DNA from: Vermamoeba vermiformis
Lineage: Eukaryota > Tubulinea > Echinamoebida
Assembly (NCBI GenBank): GCA_045837725.1
Contig: JBEWZL010000202.1
Coordinates: 186,001 to 250,000 of the forward strand
DNA length: 64,000 nucleotides
Direction: 5' to 3'
Shown: piece after piece, positions 22,593 through 34,538 of the stretch
Numbering within the stretch: position 1 is the stretch's first letter
Layout of the letters: each line of letters opens with the position of its first letter
Made by a program: the position numbers and the translations under genes
Notes under the pieces: generated by a model
Database searches by the model: none
What the model was told of the DNA's origin: nothing
What the model saw: the letters and a program-made list of their open reading frames with translations, nothing else

Positions 22593-22883
22593 ATGTATCA
22601 ATATCAACGTGATGTTATTAAAAGAGCCAAGACTGGTGATTCTACGGAGTCAGAGACAGTCACTTGGGGCTACATCTTGTTGGCTGGCACGGTGATCGCG
22701 TATCTGGTCATAATCTACGCGACAATAATTTCCAAATTATTTATTCCTGACACTGGTAATGCATTCTTGGACTGGATAAAGCACGACAAATATTATTGTT
22801 GGTTACTACCGGCTATGATCCCCGTCACATTCTTCTTCGTTTACTTGAACTGGATGAGCTTGAAATTCTTCAGACATAATTAA
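22593..22883 (+). CDS. PIG-Y-like subunit of GPI-GlcNAc transferase
   Basis: A single-exon ORF from ATG 22593 (MYQYQRDVIKRAKTGD). It has two membrane helices (about residues 28-50, YILLAGTVIAYLVIIYATII; about 68-88, WLLPAMIPVTFFFVYLNW) and ends WMSLKFFRHN. That C-terminus is almost the PIG-Y signature (human WMGIKLFRHN). PIG-Y is a small ER-membrane regulatory subunit of the complex that adds GlcNAc to phosphatidylinositol, the first step of GPI-anchor synthesis. An upstream in-frame ATG at 22455 overlaps the divergent gene and is less likely. The presence of a GPI pathway fits the GPI-type cupredoxin in this window. Confidence 0.85.
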   Translation: MYQYQRDVIKRAKTGDSTESETVTWGYILLAGTVIAYLVIIYATIISKLFIPDTGNAFLDWIKHDKYYCWLLPAMIPVTFFFVYLNWMSLKFFRHN

Positions 22884-23562
22884 AAGACATAGCTAGTAAC
22901 GTAAGGTAATATTATTTTATTATTATGAATTTATTTTGAACCGGACACTGATGACGCCATCCAACAGAATTTACACTACTGCAGAATGCATTCAATGGCC
23001 TCAATAATCGAAGGACAGTCATGCATTTATTATTTCTTGGCACGGCAATCTTTACACCGGTGGCCAAAGGACCGTTTAAGTGCGCTCCATCTCCCTTTCT
23101 AGCTACCGTCGAACAAGCTGAATGCAACAAGACTCACTTTCGATTCCCCGTGCGTGTAACCAAATTAGTGACCGTGACAGTGCGTACCATTATTATTATT
23201 ACACCACTAGACACGCAAGGGCAACGTGCCAAAGGTGTTGCAGGTGCAAAAAGCGAAGAAACAGAAGGTGCCAGAAGAGATCGGGGACTGATCGTGTATA
23301 AATCAAATAATAAGCCAATCGCAATACGAGTGTTGCAAAGATTTTGGCAAAATAAACTGAGCTCTTCAAGTCCCGATCTTGTATTTTTTGGCAGTGCTAG
23401 ACTCAATTTAGCGCTCAATCAAAATGTAATAGTACTTCATTATTCGATATCAACCATTTTATTAGCCCTATTTTGCCTGGCAAGTGCGTTAAGCCAAAAA
23501 TAAATTTGGACAATATTTTTTGAACGCGTCCCAACAAGAAACACAGCTCTCGTATATTTACA
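22884..23562. other. Unresolved stretch with overlapping open frames
   Basis: Open frames exist on both strands (plus 23021-23503; minus 23418-23134 and 23130-22912), but none gives a convincing start-splice-stop model. A minus-strand segment reads like a mitochondrial leader (RSLLAPSVSSLFAPATPLAR), followed by MVRTVTVTNLVTRTGNRK before a GTGAGT donor. A small mitochondrial-type gene may be hidden here. I cannot assign one. Confidence 0.3.
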
Positions 23563-26250
23563 ATGTCAAGCGTTGAAGATACTGATACTATGTCTGCCTC
23601 CTCATCAGGTGACGAGATGGAGATCGAGAGCACGTCCCCAACTGAGCAAAGAAAGAAGAACCTTCATGAACCTAAGCTGTCCACGACGGAGAGAGTTATG
23701 AAAGATGTACCTATGCCCACCGCTAAGGTATTACAAAAGGAGGATTTGTTAGATGATAAAGGAATTCCGAATCCAGATGTGCTTCGTAACCATCTGAAGC
23801 AAGAAGGAAAATTAGCAAAAGACCTGTTATTGGAGATCATTTCTCAAGCTACACAAATATTAGTACAAGAGCCAAACGTATTGGCAATCAAGGAGCCTGT
23901 CACTAGTAAGAATTTTAGTTTTTATTCGAATATTAAATCTGATAAATTTGCTATTATTCTCAAATTTCAAGATTACATGAAGACACGATATTATATACAT
24001 CAATATTATTATTATAATATGAAACCTATTTTTATATTTCCGATTATTCTCGTAACGATCTGGAAATTAAAATTGGCTTGACTTTTGATAATGCACGTTA
24101 AAATCATGCGATTATGATGAGATATATTATTCTAATTATTTAACAGTTTGCGGCGATATCCACGGCCAATACTTTGATCTACTAAAATTATTCGACGTTG
24201 GTGGCGATCCTAAAAGCACTCAATATTTATTTTTGGGCGATTATGTCGATAGGTAGGCTTATACTATTGGCGAATTGCGCTCGAAAAGGCCTTTCAAAAG
24301 AGTTGCTAATTTTAGGCGGTCTTATTTTTCAGCGGCGAATATGGCGCTAATATTAATGATTGTTTTTTATTTGCAGAGGATATTTTTCATTGGAATGCGT
24401 CTTATTGCTATACACCTACAAGATAAACAGACCAGACAACTTCTTTTTATTGCGCGGTAATCACGAGTGCCGTCACTTGACTGACTATTTCACGTTTAAA
24501 GAAGAATGTAAGTTATATTAATATTATTAGTATGATCAACGTTAATGGTGCAACTCTTCCGCTTATTACGCAAATATCACAAATTTTATTGGATCTGACC
24601 ACGCCATGTTTCGTGACCTCTCCTCACAATATCAATTTTGATACAATATCAATTATGTGAGATTAACATAATAAGTGTCGAGCTAAGTTATATGAAGCAT
24701 TTGATTAATGTGAGCGTGATATAGGTGAAAAGAAATATGATTCTGAAGTGTACGATGCGCTCATGGACTCGTTCGACACATTGCCCCTCGCAGCTCTCAT
24801 TTTGAACAGTCAAGAAAAAGCACAGTTTTTGTGCGTGCACGGTGGTCTGTCTCCTGACATTGAAACTGTACGTAACTTTGATTGTTAGTGATTTGTGGCA
24901 CGTGTGACTGACCCACTTGTCCGCAGTTGGAAGACATTGAAAATATTAACAGATTCCGCGAACCACCACCAAATGGACCTATGTGGTAAGTACTTTCGAT
25001 GCACATGCATATCCTAGAGTGCTCTTAATAAGTGTTTGTTTATCAGTGACCTTTTATGGGCGGATCCCGCTGAAAATTACGCAGATGATGACGCTGAATT
25101 TAAGTTTAACTCCGTGAGAGGATGTTCTTATTCATACGGGTAAGTACAATAATAGTTTAATAGTTTACTTTCTCGAGCTAATAATTCACTTTACAGTTAT
25201 CGTGCCGTGTCGAACTTTTTGGAACGAAACTCAATTTTGACATTGATCAGAGCTCACGAGGCTCAAGATGAGGGGTAAGTAATCGTCAATGCCACCATTA
25301 ATACGTAGTTCTTATTGTTTAATATTAGTTTCCGAATGTACAAAAAATCTTTGAAGACGCAGTTCCCCACGTGCATTACAATCTTCTCGGCGCCTAACTA
25401 CTTGGAGGCTTACAATAATAAGGCCGCTATTATGATTTACGCGAACAACGTGATCAATATTAAACAGTTCAACAACACTCAACACCCGTACTGGTTGCCT
25501 GGCTTTATGGATGTGTTCAGCTGGAGCATGCCTTTCTTGGCCGAAAAAGGTAAATATTTATCGTAGTAATTCATGATTACATGTCATCAATTTAATGTCT
25601 ATTCACGTCTATTTTCAATAAGATGCCCTTGTTAACGTTGTTGTATTAATAGTGAGTGAGATTTTGTTGGTGTTTTTGAACCTCGTGAACGACGAAGAAG
25701 CTGAACGCGAAGAACAACAAATGACCGAAGAAGAGAAGTTGAAGCGACGTCAGATCGTGACAAAGAAGATCCAGTCCGTCTCGCGATTGTTGCGTCTCTT
25801 CAACATTTTGCGAACGGAGCGTGAGATGATTATGAAGATTAAGGGTTTGAGTCCCAACTCGAAACTGCCTCCTGGTCTGCTCTTGAAGGGTCCTGCTGCT
25901 TTGAGTGAAGGTACGCGTTAAATTATTGGCAAAGTACCGTGCAACGTGGCTGATCTCGTGCTATTTTTGCAGCTCTCGGTAACTTCCAAAAGGCTCGTAT
26001 TGCTGACAGACCCAACGAAGCTCGTCCTCCTGGTGTCGATAAGTATTTGGAGAAGACTCCTTCAAGCCCACGCTTGAACAGATCTGGATCTCGACCGATC
26101 TTGGATGGCCTTCGCCGATCCGGCTCGTTCTCAGCCAACTTGGTCCAACCCGCTAAGATCGTTACACCTCCTCATAGTCCTATGCACCCTGACGTTGAAA
26201 TGTCCAACACTAATAATAACAGAATCACTATTACTGAAAGCCAAGAATAG
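23563..26250 (+). CDS. Calcineurin A (PP2B) catalytic subunit
   Basis: A multi-exon gene from ATG 23563 ([20 protein letters not shown]) to 26250. All metallophosphatase motifs are present across exons: GDIHGQ, GDYVDRG (split by an intron), [15 protein letters not shown] and IRAHEAQ, followed by [15 protein letters not shown]. Downstream lie a calcineurin-B-binding helix ([18 protein letters not shown]) and a calmodulin-binding segment ([19 protein letters not shown]). The end is Ser/Pro/Arg-rich ([12 protein letters not shown]), with room for an autoinhibitory segment ([20 protein letters not shown]). It is the Ca2+/calmodulin-activated Ser/Thr phosphatase that couples Ca2+ signals to dephosphorylation. 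Length and order are normal and I saw no break. Confidence 0.95.
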
Positions 26251-26334
26251 TCGTTGATAAAATTATCGTTCAAAGCTGCAAACTTGCACGAGCTAAAGTA
26301 GCGTTACTAGTAAAATAAACAATATTTAATGACC

Positions 26335-27812
26335 TTACACTCGCATAGATTTAAAAATAAAAGCAACGCCGAAGTTTTCGGTGTTGTCAGACACAAAAGC
26401 TGTTAATGTCCATTTGTCTAGTCTGTACAGGTAAATTGTTTCTGCGCGTCGGGAAATTCCAAAAAAGAATCGTTTTAACTCTCGTGGATCAAATTTCATC
26501 GTCCCGTTGTTACAATTGTAGATCTTATCTTCACTCGTTAATTGTTCTAAGGACCGGTTAATACTGTCGTAATAGCTAGCCAAACTTTTGAAGTTTCCTT
26601 CTTGTGCTTGGGGATGGTATAACAAAAAATGGTATAAAGTTGGATAAGCCCGACATTGCAAGTTGCTTGCTTCTATGTTGCGGATCTTCCACGTTGTGCC
26701 CAAATAAGGATATTTCTTTGCAAATCTTTCTAAATATATCGAATTCCATTCTTTGCTAACCAATTTGACGAAATACGATTGAACGATTGGCAGTCGGTCG
26801 TAAATTTCTGTTTGAAGTTCAACTGGCAGGTCCATAATTAAAAACGGTTCTGTATCATTAACCGAGTTATTTTGAGTCTGAATAGCTTCATCACCGTTCA
26901 ATCCATCGTTCGTTATATTTGGCAAGTACTTTTGCGCAAAAATTTCTCGTGTCAAACTATCAAAATCATGGAAAATGGCTTTAATATCGGCGTTTTTAGC
27001 GATATCAACTGGCCTATTTTTCTTTGATATTAATATTAGTAAATACTATTTGTCGCATAAACGATTGGCTACATTAACTGCTGTTCTAGCTTTCGGATTT
27101 GCTCCGCAGTATAACAATGAAACAACGGATGTAGCACTACCATTAAAGGAAGAATGGTGCAATGGGGTCTGATAGAAAGGATTAGGTCTAAGCGTAAATC
27201 GGTAGTTTAGATCCGGATCCAAGGATCAACTTTTGTGAATCTAGCGTGTCTGTACTTACCCAATTAGTATGATCTTTCACGTCGATACAAAGTTTCATAG
27301 CGTTTATCAAATAGTTCAGTACTTCAATATTGCCACTGCTAGCAGGAGTACGAATGATGTCCATCTGTAGATGCGTTAAAAAACGAACGAAAAATTATGA
27401 TTACATTAGAGAGAAATGAGTATACATAAATGCATATTAGTCAAATGCAACAAAGATTAGTCGCTATTAAGAAGAAGACTATTGTGGTGTGATTGTGATT
27501 TTATCGTCTCATAAATAAGACAACACCGCATTAATTAGCGACCTATTTTTTATATTAAATATGCTTTAGGACATTATTTAAATTCTAGGATCAGCTTGCT
27601 GCAAGGCTCACAGATTTAGAAAAAAATTTCAGAAACAGCTTGGATAATCTTGTACCTCAGAATATATTCGTGCATCATACCTTATTTTTAATAGAATTTA
27701 CAAGTTCCTCTCCGAATATCTGATGGACGCGATACAATTTAGTTGGTTGAGCTGATCTCAGAACTGAAATAGCCAAGTGATACAATCTGCCTTCTCTGTT
27801 TGATTCAGCCAT
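26335..27812 (-). CDS. Ankyrin-repeat F-box protein
   Basis: Start at 27812 (MAESNREGRLYHLAISVLRS). A longer-than-usual first intron (about 310 bases) leads to exons with ankyrin units: SGNIEVLNYLINAMKLCIDV, TPLHHSSFNGSATSVVSLL, YCGANPKARTAVN and NRPVDIAKNADIKAIF. The last exon contains an F-box (MDLPVELQTEIYDRLPIVQ; KLVSKEWNSIYLERF) and about 150 further residues ending FIFKSMRV. F-box proteins bring substrates to SCF ubiquitin ligases, and ankyrin repeats usually bind the target. The repeat-then-F-box order is the reverse of many F-box proteins. It shares a 109-base divergent promoter with the next F-box gene. Confidence 0.75.
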
Positions 27813-27921
27813 ATGTTTAACGTTATTCGATCGTAACGAGATCTAGTGCTAACGTGCTCCAATAAATAAATTTAAATTCTGTTTTCACAAAAGTCTCAAA
27901 AGTTCCTTGGTTGTTATAACA

Positions 27922-30536
27922 ATGCAGGCAGTGGGCGTAAAACGAAAAAGAGAGGAACTAGATCAAGACCAACCGTTAAAAAAATCTAAAATAATGGTAA
28001 ATAAATTTACACTTAATTTCTAATATTACTGATGCTAATAACATAAGGGCTTCAATAAAATTCGAATTAAATTTAATATTAATTTTTGAATATTTTCGTT
28101 CGATTTACTTTTGAATTAGGATACTTTATGTGGCCTCCCTGACGATTGTTGGCAAATAATATGCGAATATTTATCGCTCGAATCAGCTTCAGTGCTCTAT
28201 TTTGCGTCAAAATCATTTAAACGAGTCCACGCTCTCTTTCTGGCGAGCTATTTCAATCGAGTTCATGGTACGTATATATGCTACATATTAAAGTAGTTAA
28301 TTAATCATAAATATTAATCTTTAATTAGGTTTACCAACGGATGTGGTTCCTTTTTTGCCTTCCTCTGTCGCGAGAGCTACTTCTAACATCGGTACGTGTT
28401 CTGCGATTATTTAGAGCTCTGTATAATAATCTAATATTGATAGATGTGACTTTACTACTCGAAAAATCAGTGTATTTGGCGTTATAATATTAAAATGCAA
28501 ATAGGTGTGCTATTACTCTTCGAAAAAGCAGTGTGTTTGGCTGAGACTAAGAATTACGTTGAGCTCGCTGAAACGTTGAAAAAACTCTTGTATCGAGCCG
28601 AAATGGTAGCCGTAACAAATTATGTCCGAACTATTGCACCGCAAAACTGCAGGGATTTGATCGATGAGAAGCATCTCAAGTCTGTTTGCTATTCAGGTAC
28701 GATTCTACCGGATCTCGCACAAATAACGTTGCTTATCGTTGTTGCAGATTTTTGTCGTAAAATTGAGAGTGTATGGGAAGATTCGGATAGTAATACGTGC
28801 AATACAACGCGTAAGTATTAAATTTTCAGTGACCTTGATTATATTTTCAAGATCTGAAGAGTATTATAATTTTACAACAAAATCGAAATTTGATGTATAT
28901 TAAGAGATAGTATTATCTATTAATATTAATGACTATTTTAAATGCGCAGAGAAATCAGCGTTTATTTGGATTGGTAAAGACCGCCGTTACATCGCCGTTA
29001 AATGCGAGTACCACGATTTATATACACATGGTGATGGACAAGGATGGTTGAACTTTAAAGTTACTGTCGTGTTGAAACAATTAGGAGTAGACAATAATAA
29101 TGAGACAGTTGTCTTTGAATTTAAGAAAGATCCAAAGAACACTGATGGGACTCATGAGATAAAGGAGTGCATTTTTGGTAACGACAAATACGAACAAAAG
29201 GAATACTTTAATGAGAAGGATATTCATAAAATAATGGATTGGCTAAAAGTGGATCTGATCGGCGAAAATTCGTCAAAAAATTTTATGGAGGTATTACTTA
29301 ATTTGGCTGTCAGTCAAAGGTCTACTCTGAGAAACGAAGATGAAAATCCTAAATTTGACGAATACGATGAGGATTATCTTGACGAAGAGCAGATCGACGA
29401 ATTGGCCGAAAAATACAACAATGAAATTAACTTAAATGGTGATATGGCGATGGAAATATCGAAGTTAATGCAATTCTACTTGAGTGGTGTTACTCCACAG
29501 GGATCAATATTTTCTTGGGCCTTTAAAGCACGATTTGTACTGAAAAGATTACTTCGAAAATTAGCGTTTATCCAATGCATCAACAACGTACGTAATAATT
29601 TCCAAATAGCTATGAAATTAGATTAAGTAGAGCTTAGATAGACGGGTACTAATAACGATGAATATTTAGCTTGCCAGAATTAGCTCCGATGACGCGAAAA
29701 ACGAATTGCGCGATTTATTCGCACGAGCAAGAATGGGAGGTAGGGTTATATCTCCATATATAATAGTGTTATTTTACTAATAGTAACCGATCAAAAGGTT
29801 GTTCAGCCAAATTTGCGCGTTTTGAAGTGCCGAAGACTCGCTACTCAAAGTTGAAGCCATGTTTCAGCAACAAACAATCCTTAGAGTTAATTTTGCATCC
29901 TAAACGTACGTATATAAGACATTAGAATCGTATATCCATTTTTGTTAAGCAAATTCGAATTGGGTGGTACGTTCGAAATCCGCGTGAAGCGTACAATCTC
30001 GGCCGATCTCCCGCTTTATCTTAATATGAAACCTTTACGGACATAACATGAACGTGATGTCATTGAGGGTCTCATATGGTACACTCTATATAACGAGTCT
30101 CACATGATAGTGGTGCGGAGCTGTGAGGACCGAGATTCGCCCCCTTCGGAGCGGATCAGGCAACAAAAAACAACACTAGCACCTAACTTTAATACTGTTC
30201 TTATTCTTATATTTAGCTGAAATGTCGTTCTCCTTCGGCATTGAATTTAGTTACGAAGGAAGCCCCGGAGATTTCTCATCGGAGTTCAGTGTGGGTCTGA
30301 GCATTCTGCCAGCAGGAACATGTCGGTCCTTCAATTTCGAGTCAGCAGTCCAGTGCAAAAAACGATTTTATCGTGACCAATTTAATGAATTGATCCAAGA
30401 AATGAATTTGCAGCATGCGACTGAAAACGATTGGCTGGAATTAATTTTGGCTTATATGGAGCCTCCAGGACCTGCCGACATGAAATTCGAAGCTGATTAT
30501 CATAATGATGAGGATGATAACGAAGATGAAGAATAG
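27922..30536 (+). CDS. F-box gene with unrecognised C-terminal module, copy A
   Basis: At least nine exons. Exon 1 (27922) encodes a basic NLS-like start (VKRKREELDQDQPLKKSK). Exon 2 is an F-box (LPDDCWQIICEYLSLESASV). Then come GLPTDVVPFLPSSV, a helical exon (LAETLKKLLYRAEMVAVTNY), and a large exon (from about 28950) starting FIWIGKDRRYIAVKCEYHDL with beta-rich and acidic parts. The last exon reads FGIEFSYEGSPGDFSSEFSV and ends with an acidic tail (DDNEDEE). I do not recognise the part after the F-box; it could be a substrate-binding domain. The adjacent copy B aligns exon by exon, showing a tandem duplication. An intron of about 300 bases near 29912-30216 is unusually long. Confidence 0.75.
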
Positions 30537-30794
30537 GGATATCGAGCCTGTACCACGACACCGTTGGTGTTGGGATCCAACCAGTACTTATCGTAATCTC
30601 TCTAATAAATCGGTGACTATAAATTTATCATATCGCTCAATCTACTATCAGTGGTAAAAACAAGGCCCATGCCCGATCGTTGGTGTCGGTCCTGAAAAAC
30701 GGTTTTATTGAAAACGGACGTCTGCATTTTTTTCGTGTAACGCTTAATTCCACATCCACAGCTGGTTCAATATTGAATATTCGTGTTTGCACAA
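30537..30794. other. Spacer between tandem F-box copies
   Basis: Holds the 3' end of copy A and the upstream region of copy B. No separate gene is seen. Confidence 0.4.
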
Positions 30795-33488
30795 GCAGTA
30801 GGTGCAAAACGAAAGAAGAGGACTAGGAGAGGAACTAGATCAAGACCAACCGCAACAAAATCAAAAGAATGGTAAAATATTATGCAAATTATTTATTATC
30901 GCGCATCAATATAGTACAGATATTACTGAAGCGCAATTTAAAGGAGATGTTCAAAAGGAATTTAAAAATTATTTAAAAAAAAAAAAACTGAAGGGGGAAT
31001 GGGGAAAGGAAGAGGGAGGGGGGGGAGATGGGATGACAACCGGGCAAACAGAGACAAGCCAATGAGAGGAGAGGGAGAGGGGGACTGCGCTGAGAGGCTG
31101 ATAAGAGCAGCCAAGGCCCCCAGGGCCGCCCAGGGGGGGGTCCAGGAGGGTGCCCGAAGAGAGGGGGAGAATTGGAGGAAACAAAAAACAAAGGGGGAAG
31201 AAACAAAAATGGCCTCTTTTTTTAATACAACTTTAAATTAATTACTTATTCTCAGTTTTGAATTAGGATACGTTATTTGATCTTCCCAATGATTGCTGGC
31301 AAAATATATGTGAATATTTATCGCTCGAATCAGCTTCTGTGCTTTATTTTGTGTCAAAATCATTTAGACGACTCCACGCTCTCTTTATGGCGAGCTATTT
31401 CAATCGAGTTCATGGTATATATATATGCTACATATTAAGGTAGTTAATTAATCATTGGTATTAATTCTTAATCAGGTTTATCAACGGATGTGGTTCCTTT
31501 TTTGCCTGCCTCTGTCGCGAGAGCCACTTCAAGCATTGGTACGTGTTTTGATGCATTAAAACGCGTTATAATATTAAAATGCAAATAGGTGTGCTATTAC
31601 TCTTCGAAAAAGCAGTGTGTTTGGCTGAGACTAAGAATTACGTTGAGCTCGCTGAAACGTTGAAAAAACTCTTGTATCGAGCCGAAATGGTCGCCGTAAC
31701 AAATTACGTACAAAAGAATATGCCATATAATTTAATCGATAAGAGGCACCTGAAGTCAGTTTGTTACACAGGTAGCTGATCTGTAGTTTTCAGTGCAATA
31801 GATCGCTAACTTCAATCTCCGTTGCAGATTTTTGTTACAAAAATGAATATGTGTTGGATTATACAGACAGTTCTACTTGCAGCACGACGCGTAAGATACT
31901 TTCAACAAGTGCACTTGCTTGATTTTTTGTCTCGCTAGCTTGTAATTAACCGAAGTTAGTCCACCGAAAATATATTATCATGCCATAATTACTAATAATT
32001 AATACGACTATTGCTAATGATTATTTGGCTTAGAGAGATCAGAGTTTATTTGGGTCGGCAAAGACCGCCATTACATCGCCGTTAAATGCGAGCACCACGA
32101 CTTATATACACATGGTGATGGACAAGGATGGTTGAACTTTAAAGTTACGGTGGCGTTGAAACAATTAGGCGTAGACAATTATAACGAGACAATTGTCTTT
32201 CAATTTGAGAAGGATCCAAAGAATGACGATGGAACTCACGTAATAGATGAATGTATATTCTATAGCGATAGTTCTGAGGCCAAGGAATTCTTAATGAACG
32301 ATGATATTCGTAAAATAGTGGATTGGCTGAAAGTGGATCTGATCGGCGAAAATTCGTCGAAAAATTTTATGAAAGTGTTGCTTGGCTTAGCGGTCAGACA
32401 ATGGAGATACAGGGGAGAAGATAGCAATAAGATCAAGCCAGATGACTATAATGAGGATAATACATTTGCGGTTGTGGAGCGCGACGAGCAAGTCGAGAGA
32501 ATGGCCAAAAAATATTACGACGAGATTAAAGACTTGAATGGCAATATGGCACAAGAGATTGCAAGGTTAATGCAATTTTATTTGAGCGGAAGCAATCCTT
32601 GGAATCTTCAAAGTACAATTTGTACTGAAAAGAATACTTCGAAAATTGGCTTTCATTCAATGCATCAATAAGGTACGTAATTAATCTCGATTGTAAATAA
32701 CGATATAAGGCATATTTATGACATAATAATTTTGTTTTTCTGTTGTCCTAACGCTACTTTTGGTAGTCAAACTTTAGCTCCGATGAAGCGAGAAAAGAAT
32801 TGTTGGACTTATTTGGTCGGGCTTATTTCCTTAGTAAGTCGAATGACGTTATTTTAAAGTCACTACTCTTACTAAGTAAATTTTTTGGTTGCCAACAGTA
32901 TGCGATTTCGAAAATGTGCAGTTCGAGGTCCCAAAAACGTCATACCATAAAAAGAGGCTTTATTTTAGCAAAAAACAGAATGTGGGTGTTGTTTTGAAAC
33001 AAAGAGGTATGTATTGGTTGAGGAAATCATGTACTTTGTTTTTGGATCCAGTTTTATTTCGTTTAACAGTACACGTTCTATTCGATTGTTAAAGTAGTAT
33101 AGTATGTTTTAACTTATATTTTTTCATTACAAGTTTTCATTTATTAATGTGCAATATTATTATAACATACTACTACTTAGATAAAGATCCGGTGACAATG
33201 TATTTTGACGTTACATACGAAGGAAATCCGGGAGATTTCAATTCAAGTTTTGTGGTTCAAATCAGTTCTGTTGCAAAAAAAACTCGATCATTTTGGTTTT
33301 GCATCGATACATTCAAAAGCACATTTGCAGCTGAAGAGTCAATTAGAGAGCATCTGAATGGCATGAATTTGCAGCACGTGACGGAGAACGATTGGGCTGC
33401 ATTGTTTTTGGCTTATATGGAGCCTCCTAGTGCCGAGGAGATGCAAATTTACGTTGATTATGACATCCATGAAAATGACGAAAATTGA
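30795..33488 (+). pseudogene. F-box gene copy B, probably decaying
   Basis: Exons match copy A in order: KRK-like start region, F-box (LPNDCWQNICEYLSLESASV), LLYRAEMVAVTNYV, FIWVGKDRHYIAVKCEHHDL, RFEVPKT-like segment, and final exon (YFDVTYEGNPGDFNSSFVV, ending ENDEN at 33488). Two faults are seen. The ATG used by A is not conserved (the aligned bases read ACAAGCAG), and exon 1 carries extra bases that shift frame. Near 32600 the copy is about 17 bases shorter than A, so the helical end of the large exon leaves frame. The other exons stay open. It may therefore be a young pseudogene or make an altered protein from another start. Its first intron contains foreign-looking purine-rich DNA. Confidence 0.6.
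30972..31210. repeat. Purine/G-rich low-complexity block in copy B intron 1
   Basis: A run of 13 A is followed by about 230 bases that are almost all A and G on the plus strand, with many G-runs (including two of eight or more) and a short C-rich patch. Composition is far from the AT-rich introns around it. Copy A lacks it at the same place. G-quadruplex or triplex formation is possible. Confidence 0.7.
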
Positions 33489-34040
33489 GGTTCAGAATTC
33501 TAGTTTGCAGGAAAAAGCGTATTTCATTACGATGTCATACGTGCATCGCTACCAATAGTACTCCATCATGTAAAATAGATTAATTTCGAATAGAACTAAA
33601 TACTAATCACTAAGACGGGGCATTAACTAGGGTTTATTGCGGGGGTCTCGCGGATGCTGAGGCAATTGGGCCTAGATCGCGAGCATAACCCCCCAATTAC
33701 TTGTACAAAATAATTAATAAACACCTGGTATTCGGTAATTACGTGGACGTCCTGTCTCCTAATAATAAAAAAGGAAAAAAGAAAAAATATCGTATAATAT
33801 TGGCTTGCGTGTATCAGCGCACCAATATTTGAACATACAAGGGACAATATCCCTGGATTTATCGCTGGCAAGGGATCTCGCTGATCTGGGATCTGTCGAC
33901 CTGTCAGTGTGAATCGTACGTCTGTTAGTTCCTTCGCACAGTTCCGCGCTTAATTCACCCTCGGTTAATTACACCTCAATTGCTTGGGATATGTATCGTT
34001 CAATTTGACGAATGAAATCATTTTTTAACCAAATCCAATA
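33489..34040. other. Unrecognised insert-like stretch downstream of copy B
   Basis: No gene is recognised. An imperfect inverted repeat sits near 33640-33705 (arms around GGGGGTCTCGCG and CGCGAGCATAACCCCC). An A/G-rich run follows at 33765-33790. The ankyrin gene on the minus strand loses its coding sense on entering this stretch, so it may be an inserted sequence. No transposon protein is visible. Confidence 0.35.
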
Positions 34041-34538
34041 CTTACGTTTCCTTTGTCATCTTTTACATTAATATCGATGCCCATGGTGACCACATGATTG
34101 AGAGCATCGGGGTCTCCACTATCAGCGGCGATTATAATCATCTCTGTCATCGTCTGAAATAAAATAATTAGCCACATCTGTCTTATTGAATGTTGTTTAT
34201 CTGACTAAATTATTATACTTGCCTGCTTGTCTTTTTTGATGGCGTTCGTAAGATCATCCTTATATATTTGTTGTAGGCTGCTAAATTGGGGAGGTTGATC
34301 TGATCGCAAAATGTTCGTTGCTAGTGCCAACATTTGTCTCGCTTTAAAATCGTCCATAGTAGTGATTAATACGGCGCGTTGATAATCCGTCAGAACTGGT
34401 GTTATCTTTCTCGATCCAAAAAATAAAAACGTGAAAAATTAAAAAATTAAAATTGCTGTTCTTCTGAAACACAACAGCGAGCAATTGAGTAGTATTGCGG
34501 GGCTCTAATGCAAGTCTTGTTATAATTCTATCGTCCAT
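34041..34538 (-). pseudogene. Truncated ankyrin gene, 5' exons only
   Basis: From ATG 34538 (MDDRIITRLALEPRNTTQLL), three exons join in frame. They include LTDYQRAVLITTMDDFKARQ, LRSDQPPQFSSLQQIYKDDL and an ankyrin unit (IIAADSGDPDALNHVVTMGI then DINVKDDKGN) that ends at a GTAAGT donor near 34045. The layout parallels the start of the ankyrin-F-box gene at 26.3-27.8 kb, where the next exon begins TPLHH. Here no following ankyrin exon, F-box or stop is found in the next 550 bases; instead the unrecognised stretch begins. It may be a 3'-truncated paralogue. Alternatively the next exon lies beyond a long intron, which would have to cross copy B. Confidence 0.5.

Noticed and set aside
29980-30010. 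Box-B-like GTTCGAAATCC, suggesting a tRNA or SINE
   Set aside because: It has one base too many for box B, no convincing box A at the right distance, and no cloverleaf could be drawn.
30969-31206. Pro/Ser/Phe-rich minus-strand open frames
   Set aside because: They arise from the purine-rich low-complexity DNA and have no coding character or splice context.
33623-33871. Minus-strand ORF in the insert-like stretch
   Set aside because: No ATG start, no family resemblance, and no match with neighbouring exons.
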